64,000 nt of DNA from the NCBI RefSeq assembly GCF_030848805.1, contig NC_092368.1:12578856-12642855 (forward strand), given 5' to 3'. The stretch is from Temnothorax longispinosus. Taxonomy: Eukaryota; Arthropoda; Insecta; Hymenoptera; Formicidae. The notes under the pieces were generated by a model. That model had not been told where the DNA came from and did not search any database. It worked only from the letters and a program-made list of their open reading frames with translations. Below, in pieces: positions 36,501 to 45,888 of this stretch. Position numbers and translations under genes: made by a program. Position 1 is the stretch's first letter. Each line of letters starts with the position of its first letter.

Positions 36501-38645
36501 GAAGTATGTTCTCGATGGGGACGATACAAATCGGAACTCCCCGCGCTAGCTTCCATTCGCATACCTCGTACTATCGCCATGGCCAACGTAATCCGACGGG
36601 AGATACACGGATTTTGTGACGCGAGTGAACAGGGCTACGGAGCCGTTGTATATATCAGAATCGTCGCCGAGGACGGGGTACTGATTCGAATGTTCAGCGC
36701 CAAGTCAAAGGTGGCCCCGCTTAAGGCCATCACCTTGCCGAGACTCGAGCTTTGCGCAGCCGTTTTACTGTCGGACTTAGCGGAGTATATCGGGAACATC
36801 CTCCGGCCTAAGATTACTATCGACGGCACGTACGCGTGGTCTGATTCCGAGGTCGCGCTCGCCTGGATACGTTCGGCCCCCCACCGTTGGAAGACGTTTG
36901 TGCGTAATCGTGTGGCCCGCATCCAGTCCAACACAGATATCTCTTGCTGGAGACATGTCGACACCAAGTCTAACCCCGCCGATTGTTGCTCAAGGGGCTT
37001 GTTTCCTCAAGAATTAGTGGATCACCAGCTTTGGTGGACTGGCCCTGCGTGGCTCGCCGAATTCGAACCCACTCCAGAAACGATATTGGAAACTGACGAT
37101 TTTCCGGAGGAAGAAAAATCTCATGCTTTTGTTGTCGTAAATCCTGCTGATGTCGTAAACTCTGCTTCTGTTGTTGATTCGCTTCTCGATCGTTTTTCGT
37201 CATTGGATAAACTCGTTAGAATATTCTCTTATTGTCTTCGTTTTGTTAATCGACTCAAGTCGAATTCACCCCACAGAACTCTTGTTGTAGACCAAGTCGA
37301 ATTCCATTCGACCCTGCTATACCTCGTTAAAGTTGTTCAATCTTGTCGCTTTGCAGAGGATCTCGATAGGTTGAAACGCAATCAACATTGCTCCAAACCT
37401 CTGCGACAACTCGCCCCTTTCGTGGACGCGCGCGGAGTCCTCAGGGTGGGCGGTAGACTCACGCACTCCGCAATGTCTCATGAGGCCAAGCACCCCGCGT
37501 TATTGCCCGGTAAACACCGGCTCACGGAACTCATAGTGGAGCGCACCCACCGCCTACACTTGCATCCGGGGCGTCGAGCGTTGCATTACCTACTACTGCA
37601 GCATTTTTGGATTCTGGGGGCCCATCAGGCCATCAAACGTTGTTTGTCGCGTTGTTACCAATGTTTCCGGGCGAACCCGCGTACCTTGCAACCGCCCATG
37701 GCGGACCTACCGCTCGACCGGGTACGTCAGGCCAAACCCTTCTCAATCGCCGGGGTCGACTACGCGGGCCCCTTCTTTGTATATAATCGTCGTTCTCGCG
37801 GGGCAACGCCGTTCAAGGCGTACGTGTGCATTTTCGTTTGTTTTACCACGAAGGCGGTTCATTTGGAACTTGCTTTTTCCTTATCTACAGACTCGTTTTT
37901 GTCAGCTCTGAGGCGTTTCATCGCTAGGCGCGGTCGCTGCTCGCGGATCTACAGCGACTGCGGCACCAATTTCGTGGGGGCTCAGCGCGAGCTCGTCAGC
38001 TGCATGGAGGCGGCCTCAGGGCGAGAACAAATCCAGTGGTCCTTTAACCCCCCTTCCGCGCCACACTTTGGTGGCCTCTGGGAAGCGGGGGTTAAGGCGA
38101 CAAAGACCCACTTGAAACGCGTGGTGGGAGCGCAGATCCTCACGGTGGAGGAATTCAGCACCCTCCTAGCACAGGTAGAATCCATCCTGAATTCCCGACC
38201 TTTGTGCCCCACCAGCTCGGATCCCCACGACCTCGGGGTGCTCTCCCCGGGGCACTTTATCACATTAGAGCCGCTCGTAGCGGTTCCCTATCCCGACCTA
38301 GACCCGGTGCCGATAGGCAGACTCGATCGATGGCAGCTGGTGCAGCACATGCACCAACAGTTCTGGAAACGGTGGCATGAAGAATATCTACACACCCTCC
38401 AGCAACGACCAAAGTGGTTAAAGCCGGCTGACGCGATATCAAAGGGCACGTTGGTCCTTCTAAAAACCGAAAACGCCCCTCCTCTGGCGTGGAGACGAGG
38501 GCGCGTCGAGGAATTGCATCCGGGTCGTGACGGGGTCGCCCGGGTCGCTACGGTGAGGACGGCGGATGGCCTCCTTAGTCGCCCTCTGGTGAAGTTGTGC
38601 CCTCTGCCGATGGACGGCTCACCGGAGGGACTCGCTCAAACGTAG
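33522..38645 (+). CDS. BEL/Pao gag-pol polyprotein, uninterrupted
   Basis: One frame of 1707 codons. Approximate residue order: gag core of the DUF1759 type (110-270, LPKISLPEFSGD), zinc knuckles (317-385, CPVCKEQHLVFKC and CYNCLRAGHSVNDC), aspartic protease (near 448, ILLDSASQLNFIS), reverse transcriptase (700-900, catalytic YVDD near 855), RNase H (from 1030, FCDASEQGYGAVVY), integrase zinc region (near 1345) and integrase core (near 1476, YSDCGTNFVG, then PHFGGLWEAGVK). No stop or frameshift is seen. Start: the ATG in CATCATGGGCC. It is GC-richer than the surrounding DNA. BEL/Pao is supported by the DUF1759 gag, the order RT-RNaseH-IN and the LTRs. Confidence 0.95.
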   Translation: MGRGHITKRELCIQRMREIHELSMLAVDNEAQRPNFLVRYPTVAGLIKDFEAAHLKIIQDASDEEFTAEDAIRKEFDTIRFGVIGRYEKFVGADRAAAAAAQAPVQTSSIRLPKISLPEFSGDLALWPSFIALFNVSIHENRSISSMEKYQYLVASLKGEALNVVKNLPLSADNYAIAYDALISRYQNKRNLADYHVDLMLNAKPLKLESVAPLRTLLDTFTENTRALNLLGFPTDSWDYLLLKFLLEKLPRSLREKFESEHRAEEIPKYAQLTKFLSDHCRVLASVSGPTNMSIKSQSPSAKKSASASSLATQTAECPVCKEQHLVFKCPRFLKLSPRERHSTAKASNLCYNCLRAGHSVNDCPSSWTCRSCKAKHHTLLHFEQNSGSANAPTDAEPPSESGITSSQGSEPLVSMASVARSNPIVLLSTVQAEALDAHGNPFPVRILLDSASQLNFISESCMQRGGFGRTKCHTVVLAVNDTKAAATRGRTSLVIQAQGRESTRTPVEATILPRISAPLPSSQVERRAWKHLNGLRLADPRYHRPGPIDILIGAEIFASLLRDGRRVGKKGEPDAFNSVFGWVLVGSVSTQAPGSTHSFMTLDSLDASLSRFWQLDEIPSVPPYSQEDKRCEELFAQTTRRDASGRFVVSYPFKRDKPCFVGTRQVALNRFRALERRFKLDAEFKLNYNKFMQDYLNNGYMKMIERPFPVDGPVFYLPHHGVVKSDSTTTKLRVVFDASAKDLNGVSLNDVLRSGPKLQTDIVVILLRFRVGRVALTADVKQMFLRILVERGQCDYQRIVWRFSENDPMLDYLMLTVTFGLTCSPFLAIACLLKLATEGRVSYPLAAAVLEESVYVDDVVASAESEGEARELQRQLQALLRTAGFELRKWASSHPSVLADLDPELCSQSLLSFEPSEDQFLKVLGLRWYPQTDNFGFQVHPLDRDCTKRTILSELARIFDPLGFLTPLTFAAKRLIQQLWVLKLEWDDRPPSEVCSRWGRYKSELPALASIRIPRTIAMANVIRREIHGFCDASEQGYGAVVYIRIVAEDGVLIRMFSAKSKVAPLKAITLPRLELCAAVLLSDLAEYIGNILRPKITIDGTYAWSDSEVALAWIRSAPHRWKTFVRNRVARIQSNTDISCWRHVDTKSNPADCCSRGLFPQELVDHQLWWTGPAWLAEFEPTPETILETDDFPEEEKSHAFVVVNPADVVNSASVVDSLLDRFSSLDKLVRIFSYCLRFVNRLKSNSPHRTLVVDQVEFHSTLLYLVKVVQSCRFAEDLDRLKRNQHCSKPLRQLAPFVDARGVLRVGGRLTHSAMSHEAKHPALLPGKHRLTELIVERTHRLHLHPGRRALHYLLLQHFWILGAHQAIKRCLSRCYQCFRANPRTLQPPMADLPLDRVRQAKPFSIAGVDYAGPFFVYNRRSRGATPFKAYVCIFVCFTTKAVHLELAFSLSTDSFLSALRRFIARRGRCSRIYSDCGTNFVGAQRELVSCMEAASGREQIQWSFNPPSAPHFGGLWEAGVKATKTHLKRVVGAQILTVEEFSTLLAQVESILNSRPLCPTSSDPHDLGVLSPGHFITLEPLVAVPYPDLDPVPIGRLDRWQLVQHMHQQFWKRWHEEYLHTLQQRPKWLKPADAISKGTLVLLKTENAPPLAWRRGRVEELHPGRDGVARVATVRTADGLLSRPLVKLCPLPMDGSPEGLAQT

Positions 38646-38674
38646 AAAATACGGTGTATTTTGGTGGGCGGTAA

Positions 38675-39413
38675 TGTTTGGCGCACCGCCGTGTATCATA
38701 GTGTAAATAGTAGTTAATGATAGGATTGATTTCGTGTTGTCGTTTCACATTGTTAATTGTACGGTTTTTGTATTGATCAGTTATACCGGGTTGAATTATC
38801 GCGCCTATTAGCGAAACGTCGGTGGATCGCGATTAGTACACTTGTCGATATTCGCGCGACTCACCCGACTCGTGCTGCCCGCCCACGGGTGGCATCCCCA
38901 ATTATGAGAAGAATTCGGTACTCGCTCGCGCCGTACTTCGCAGGTGCGCGAGCCGGAGAACGAAAGAGAGGACTCATCATTCGAACGTCGTGAAGCTCAC
39001 ACGTTACCGTTTCGCGTGTGCAAACTTGGAGTGCTCGGTCGCCCATCGCAGACCACGAAGGCCTAATCGCTTGATATCCTGCCTATCTATGACTGCTTGA
39101 TATCCTGCCTATCTGTGACTGCTTGCTATCCTGCCTATCTGTGCCTGCTTGCTATACCTGCCGGTCCGTGCCTGCTTGCTATACCGGACTGTTGCATGCT
39201 TTCGCCTTGCACGCCAGAGATCTCGCCAACGGGAGGACGACGTCGACACCCAGGAGGCGCCGGGCAACGACACGGTGAGTCGCCTCGCATTTTTTGATAT
39301 TCGTTTGCTTGCTTCGCTTTATTCACTTTCGCGAGGGCACGGGCCCTCTGGTCCTTCGAGAAAATTTGTCGACCAATCGCAAATCCGGGGAGCGCCTCAT
39401 ACCCCCCCGAGCA
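38675..39413 (+). repeat. 3' LTR of the BEL/Pao element
   Basis: Almost identical to the 5' LTR. It is preceded by a purine-rich tract (TTTTGGTGGGCGG) that may serve as the plus-strand primer. Confidence 0.95.
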
Positions 39414-39721
39414 ATGACACTCTACTGATATATAAATTTTGGAATTACTTACATTTTGATAACGCCTCCTTACAAATAAAGGCAGGCAATGTTACATGAA
39501 AAAATTGTCACAGATATTAAAGAATATTTATATTTTTATATTTAAAATATTTTTCAAATTATTTTTACTTTCCATATTTGTTACAATATTTGTAAAATGT
39601 ATATGGCATATAGTATGGATATCTTAGTTATATGTCTGAAAAAGAAAAAAAAAGCATTAAGACAAAAAAACAATACATTAATTTAAAAAAGTACAAACAC
39701 GAGGATATGCTTTATATATTA

Positions 39722-40093
39722 TTACTTCAGAACGGCGGCATATTGAAGTTTCGCAAGCTTTTTTTCTTTTACGTTCGATGGGCTCTGTGAAGTCAATGGA
39801 ACAGTTGAAGTTGGAGCTGTAGCAGTTAAAACTGCAGATGAAACTGCTGCCTTCTTTCTAAAGATAAAGAATAAAATTTTTTATTAATTTACATCATGAA
39901 AATAAATAACTATACAATTTTCTGCAATGTAATTATAAAATAATAGATTTTTTAAAATAGTTTTAGTAAAATCTGAAAATTAGAACTGACCTCTTCAATA
40001 TATAATTATCATTGTTCGATTTTTTAAAGCGTTTTGCACGAGAGGTTATATTTCTTCCTCCTTCAAGATCTAACGCTCGATCTGCGAGGTAAC
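39722..40093 (-). other. Two-exon coding remnant of unknown family
   Basis: The - strand frame up to 39991 (RALDLEGGRNITSRAKRF ... NDNYILKR) meets a GTCAG donor. A second exon 39857-39722 after TTTAG continues in phase (KKAAVSSAVLTATAPTSTVP ... LQYAAVLK, stop). It looks like the C-terminus of a protein carried by the insert between the LINE halves, perhaps a transposase. I do not recognise it. Confidence 0.35.
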
Positions 40094-40139
40094 TGCATAT
40101 GCAGTTCGGTGGAGGAGAAATGGCAAAAGATCAAGCAAA

Positions 40140-42781
40140 TTGTATGTACATGGAGCAATGGTTAAAAAAAGGGTGAGAATAAAAAAAAAGGGACTAGGAC
40201 ATGAGGACTGGTGGGACAGGAGCTGTACTAGAAAGAAGAGGGAGGTGCATAGGATGTACAGGAGGTGGAGAAACGGCAAAATAGGCAGGGACAGATACAT
40301 AGAAGAGAAAGGAAAGCTGAGGGATCTGCAATTAAAGAAACAAGAAGAGAGGAGACGGAAGGAAGAAGAGGAGCTAAGGAAATTAAGGAAGGAAACAGAA
40401 GTTTGGAAATTCATAAATAAGAAAAGGAATAAAAAGGTATGGATGGAAAATAATATAGACAAGAATGAATGGAGAGGGCACTTCATGGAGTTACTAGGAG
40501 GGACGGAAGTGGACAAGGAAGAGGAGAGCAGGAAGAACACAAGGCAACAAGAAAAAAAGGAGGAAGAGGACGAAATTACAGAAATGGAGATCAAATTGGC
40601 GCTGAAGAAATTGAAGCTTAAAAAGACTGCGGGAGTAGACGGGATCCCAATGGAGGCGTGGAAATATGCGAGTGGGATTTTATGGAATAGACTGCTGGAT
40701 TTGATGAGACAAATATGGAGAGAAGGAAGGATACCCTCGGATTGGAAGAAAAGCATAATAGTGCCACTATACAAGAGAGGAGATCAAGAGAGGACGGGTA
40801 ATTACAGAGGTATCTCGCTATTATGTACGGCGTACAAGGTTTATGCGGAGGTATTAAGGAGCAGGCTAGAGATGGAGGCGGAAGAGAAGGGGATGGTTCC
40901 GGAGAGTCAGGCGGGTTTTAGAAAAAGAAGGTCAACGATAGATAACATATTCGTGCTGAACCATCTGATTCAAAAGATAAAAGGAAAAGGAGGTAAAGTG
41001 GAAAAGGTGTACGCGTTGTTTGCAGACCTCAAGGCTGCATTTGATAATGTGGATAGGGAAATCCTGTGGAGGATTCTACAAGGAAAGGGAATAAAAGAAC
41101 AACTGATAAGAAGATTGGAAAAGATTTACGATGAAACGGAAGTTGTGGTGAGGACCAGTCATGGATATACGGAGGAGTTCCAGACATCAAAAGGAGTAAG
41201 GCAGGGATGCGTAATGAGTCTACTTCTGTTTAATCTGTATGTAGCGGATTTAGCTGAGGTAATGAAAAAGAGAGAAATAGGAGGAATAGAGGTAGATAAG
41301 ATTAGGGTGTGGAATTCAGAGTATGCGGATGATATTGTGATGGTAGCGAGAAATAGGGATGCACTGATAGATATGATGAGCACAATGAAAAGATTCCTAA
41401 AGGAAAGAAAATTAGAGCTATGTACAGATAAAACAAAGATTGTAGTGTTTAATAGGAAAAGAAAAGAAGGCAAGGAGGTATGGAAATGGGGTGAAAAATA
41501 TATAGAAGAGGTACAGACTTTTAAATATTTAGGTTTTATGTTTAACAAGAATGGTAACTATAAGGACCACATTAGAGAATTGATAAAAAAAGGTAGGATT
41601 GCGGTTAGAAAGGTCTGGGGACTAGGAGAAAGAATATGCAGGGGAGATTTCTTAAGAAGGTGGATGATGTTTAAATATTTGGTGCAGAGCGTTATGGCGT
41701 ATGGGGTAGAAATTTGGGGATGGGAAGAGAAGGTAGAGTTGGAAAAAATAATGATGGACTATATTCGTTGGATATTTTCTATAGATTTCTGTACACTAAG
41801 GTATGTGATATCAAGGGAACTAGGTATGGTTAAATTAATGGTAGGATGGGGCATAAGGGCAATGAGGTATGAAGAAAGAATTTTAGAAGGTATGGGAGGA
41901 GATATTGTGAGGCACTGTTGGAAGGAAAAAGAAGCTTATGGGTGGAAGGATAGGTATAGTATTGAGAGAGAAAGATATTACAACAGGAACGGATGGGGAA
42001 TAGGTATACTGGAGAAACTGAGAAGAGAGGGAGCGAATTTAGAAAATGAAATAATAAGTAGGGAAAGAGATAACCAGAGACAATGGGAAGGGAATAAAAT
42101 CCTAGAGGCAAGGTATAATAAAAGATATAGAGTATTAGATAAGTTAGATGGAGGTCCGGAATATTTGAAGAAGAATAGTTTAAAAAGGGTAAGGATAGGT
42201 GATGATGTAAGAGGTTTAATAAAACTGAGATGCGGAAATTTGGAAGAAGCAAACAAATATTGGTTAGAAGAAGATTGGAAAAAATGTATTTGGTGCGGTG
42301 ATGGCAATGACTGTATGGAACATTATAGGGGTATTCAAATAAGTTAGAGTTTAACGGTTTGACAGGTTATGTCGGGTTAAAGTTGAGTAAAAAGTTAATT
42401 TTCAAACTTTTAACCTAAAGATTAATGTGATAGGTTTAATGAGTCACTTATGTATTTTGCATAACTTTAAAGAGTAGCGCGCCCAAAGTTAATTAATTAA
42501 CTTTTTACTCGACTTTAACCCGACATAACCTGTCAAACCGTTAAACTTTAACTTATTTGAATACCCCTTATGTAAAGGAATGTCAGAGAGCGAGTGTATG
42601 GTTTAAGGATTTAGGTAATGACGAGGCGGAGAAGTGGAAAAGGCTGTGGAGTGATGAACTAGATTTAGATAAGGGTAAAATGTTGCGGAAATTATGGAAG
42701 GAGAGGGAGAAGGAAATTAAAAAGAGAAAGGAAAATCAAGCCAAAGATAAAGATTGTGATAGTTTAGGTTTAAGTAGTTTG
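40140..42781 (+). pseudogene. LINE ORF2 C-terminal part: reverse transcriptase
   Basis: An open frame from 40140 to 42347 holds the non-LTR reverse transcriptase: LKKTAGVDGIPMEAWK, WKKSIIVPLYKRGD, NYRGISLLCTAYKV, QAGFRKRRSTIDNI, FADLKAAFDNVDR, GVRQGCVMSLLLFN and the catalytic YADDIVM. Downstream are FKYLGFMF and a cysteine-containing end (KCIWCGDGNDCMEHY). A MITE at 42327 interrupts the frame, which resumes at about 42569 (VKECQRASVW) and stops at 42787. The frame is lysine/glutamate-rich. Separated from its endonuclease half by more than 9 kb of insert, it cannot be active. The clade was not determined. Confidence 0.85.
42327..42567. mobile_element. MITE inside the LINE reverse transcriptase
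   Basis: Inverted arms start GGGGTATTCAAATAAGTTAG and stay paired for about 75 bp. Removing it restores CAT TAT GTA AAG (H Y V K) of the LINE frame, leaving a TTAT or TAT target duplication. It is non-coding. Confidence 0.85.
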
Positions 42782-42935
42782 GGATAGTTTAAGAGGGCAG
42801 CGAGCGTAAAATGGTATGGATAGATGAGTGAGGATAAGTTTTAAATTGTAAACCAAGTCCCTTCCTGGCTATTTATGTAAAAGCTGAAGTAAATAAATTC
42901 TATCTATCTATTTATCTATCTACTTGAGGAAACTT

Positions 42936-43249
42936 ATGATCTCTTGTCTGAAATTTAAGCATAGATTTTGACAGAAGTTCAATCTTCAACTTAACTAGTA
43001 GTTACCATTTTACATAAATTGTTTATTAAAATCGATATGGAGACAATATGGAGACAAAACCAAAAATGAAATAAAGTATAACAAAACAAATTTTTATCAG
43101 GGTTCTTTATAGATCAATAATAATTTTACGCGCAATTATTCATGATATTAGGATAAATGAATTATCCTATTATTCCGTCGTTATTGTATCTTATAAAGCC
43201 TTGCATGAATGTTTGTTAACACGATAATATCTTACTGAACAATACAATC
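42936..43249. other. Intergenic sequence after the LINE
   Basis: AT-rich, no gene seen. It probably contains the MBLAC1 3' UTR; an AATAAAG occurs near 43068 on the + strand only. Confidence 0.3.
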
Positions 43250-45849
43250 TCACTGAATTATTTGACTATTCACGATTTCTCTCATATTATCCGTAACGCG
43301 GAACATTGGCCCATGCCCAGGTATTATAAAATCTGCGATATTTATTATACGAGAACGCGTAATAGATTGAGTTTTTAATAATTCCGGTATGCCTAGCGAC
43401 TTCCAGATAGTCGGTTCCAGAATATCTTCCTCTTTCTCAAACAAGTCTCCTGTAAAAGCGTGAAATCAGAACATTCGCTGTAATATAGGTACATAATTAT
43501 AAATTGGGAAAAAAAGAAAAAAAAACTTTATGACTATGCTAGTGTATTTAGACTTTGCTTAAAATACGTCAACGATTTCTGAAATTTAGACATATACCTG
43601 TAATAGCGAGAAGCTTTATTTCTCCATCTTTTATCATCTCCACCAGGACAGTGATGTCCTCCGCCGTGTGTCCTGGAGTAGCTGTGACTTTTACACCCGG
43701 ACAGAGCTCGTAATCTTCTGAAGAAATATAACTTTCTCAACAGCGATCGTATTTCTGTTAATCTCAGGATATCTCAATAAACCCACCGTTCGAAATCTGT
43801 GGATTCTTGTAAAATATATCATAGCGCTGAACAGTTAAACCCACAATGTGTATTGCGTTTAGGAACAGATTGTTGTTCCCTATATGGTCGGAATGGCTGT
43901 GAGTGCAAACGACATAATCAATGTCCTTTGGCTCGATATTATGCTGTGCGAGCGCTAGTAAAAAAGACAAAAATTTATTATGTATTATGCGTAATTGATT
44001 ATGAACATTAAATATTGTTCACAGAAGTCTCAGGAATTGTAAGATATAAAAAAAGAGAAATAAAAATAAATGCATTTTCCAGAACTAACCCGAAAATAGT
44101 CACTTGATTTATTTTATGTAAATGGCGTACACCTAGAGTGATTTTTAAATACAATCAAAAGTTACTGTTATTAATTACATACTAGATATCATTCATTAGT
44201 CTATAATTTATTAACATTTGAGAGCATCATGTGTATACATTTATTCAATATTTTCTGAAAATAGTAACGTGAAAACAAAAAAAAATATTAAACAAACGGA
44301 AGAAGCATATTAAGCAGCTTATTGTGACAGTATTACTAAAAAAAAATAAGATATTAATTAATAAAAAGCTTTTGTATTGCGGGTTTTTGATGGAATTGTA
44401 TATTAAAGGTTCGTAAAGAATAGTTATTAGAAAAAAAGGAAATATACGGGTGTATCATTTTAAGTGATTCAGCTGAATATCTCTTAAAGTAAAAGAGATT
44501 GGAAAAATTGTTTCAGACAAAAGTTGTTTTGTTTGGTTCGAAGGGGGACATAAGATGGTGTCATTGGTTTGACCATGGATGGTCGTTTAAAGCTCACGTG
44601 AACGACACCTTTAATTTCTTAAATGGAAACCCCTATTTTTCAATGCATATTCTTGTAGCTAATCTCGAGAGCTTTTCAAAACACTATAATAAAGTATTTT
44701 TTCGTTAAAAACTTTTGGAATTATGAGGCTTGAAAGTTCTAGTATTTTGACATAAAATACAAAATATCTTGTAAAACATTAATTTTTTGGTAATGTTACC
44801 TTAATACTTTTATGCACAGAATAATGAGACGAATCAATTGGTATGAAAAAAAGACATGGTTGCTTTTAAGAAAAAGTATGCAGATGCGTGTTGCAAATTA
44901 CATATTTTTTCTTAAACGAACTATGCCTTTTTTTCATACCAATTGATTTGTCTCATTATTCTGTGCATAAAAGTATTAAGGTAACATTACCGAAAAATTA
45001 ATGTTTTACAAGATATTTTGTATTTTATGTCAAAGTACTAGAACTTTCAAGCCTTATAATTCCAAAAGTTTTTAACGAAAAAATACTTTATTATAGTGTT
45101 TTAAAAAGTTCTCGAGATTAGCTACAAGAATATGCATTGAAAAATAGGGGTTTCAATTTAAGAAATTAAAGGTGTCGTTTACGTGAGTTTTAAACGACCA
45201 TCCATGGTCAAACCAATGACACCATCTTATGTCCCCCTTCGAACCAAACAACTTTTGTCTGAAACAATTTTTCCAATCTCTTTTACTTTAAGAGATATTC
45301 AGCTGAATCACTTAAAATGATACACCCTCGTATATACCTATTATATTATATCCATTTTATAGGAATTTAAAACAAGGCTAAGTTAAATAAAGTCATTTAT
45401 ATGATAGTTTAATATAAAATAGGAAAAATAAGAATTGAATAAAAACATGTGTAAATGCTTAAAAAATAACAAGTAAATAATAAAATAATTGCTATAAATT
45501 TTTCTATCATAAAATGTGCTTTGTTAATAACAAAAATAATATTTTTGTATATTCTGGAAGAGTAAATGTAATGTAAATACAAATGTCATGTAAGTGTCTA
45601 AAAGACATCCAGTTGAATTTATAATTCTATAAAGTATTATATTGTATATTAATTATACTAATTATATATAATTATTAATATTTAATAACGTATTAATAAT
45701 ACATTTGATATAATTAATTATATAATTAAACAAAATAGCAAGCAATAATAAATTACATTCCAGACAGCACACATGTCCAAAATCAAGACGTCATTTATAT
45801 ATACTACTATCTAGCGAAACCACTGCCAAGGGAACGGGCTTGGAAAAAT

Positions 45850-45888
<39 letters not shown>

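Larger units (their letters stand above)
31589..39413 (+). mobile_element. Full-length BEL/Pao LTR retrotransposon
   Basis: Two LTRs of about 740 bp (31589-32328, 38675-39413) start TGTTTGGCGCACCG and end CCCCGAGCA. The target duplication ATGAC lies at 31584-31588 and 39414-39418. The primer-binding site and single polyprotein frame are listed separately. In the parts I compared the LTRs differ by only three substitutions and one indel, so insertion was recent and the element may still be competent. No envelope-like frame is present. Confidence 0.95.
24851..42920 (+). mobile_element. LINE (non-LTR retrotransposon) insertion with nested elements
   Basis: The 15-bp string TACTTGAGGAAACTT occurs just before 24851 and just after 42920, a target duplication that brackets the whole unit. 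LINE sequence is at 24851-25262, about 28893-30783 and about 40078-42920, ending in a TCTA-rich tail. The rest is younger insertions: a P-superfamily transposon, an insert containing a BEL/Pao element, and a MITE at 42327. The LINE parts are A/G-rich on the sense strand, unlike the inserts. Confidence 0.85.

Noticed and set aside
40070..40774. 234-codon minus-strand frame rich in Ser, Phe and Leu
   Set aside because: Antisense of the A/G-rich LINE sequence; the same shadow effect gives the minus-strand frames near 29525-30462 and 41159-42307.
43534..43740. Basic minus-strand frame over MBLAC1
   Set aside because: Out of frame with the correct MBLAC1 exon at 43598-43717.
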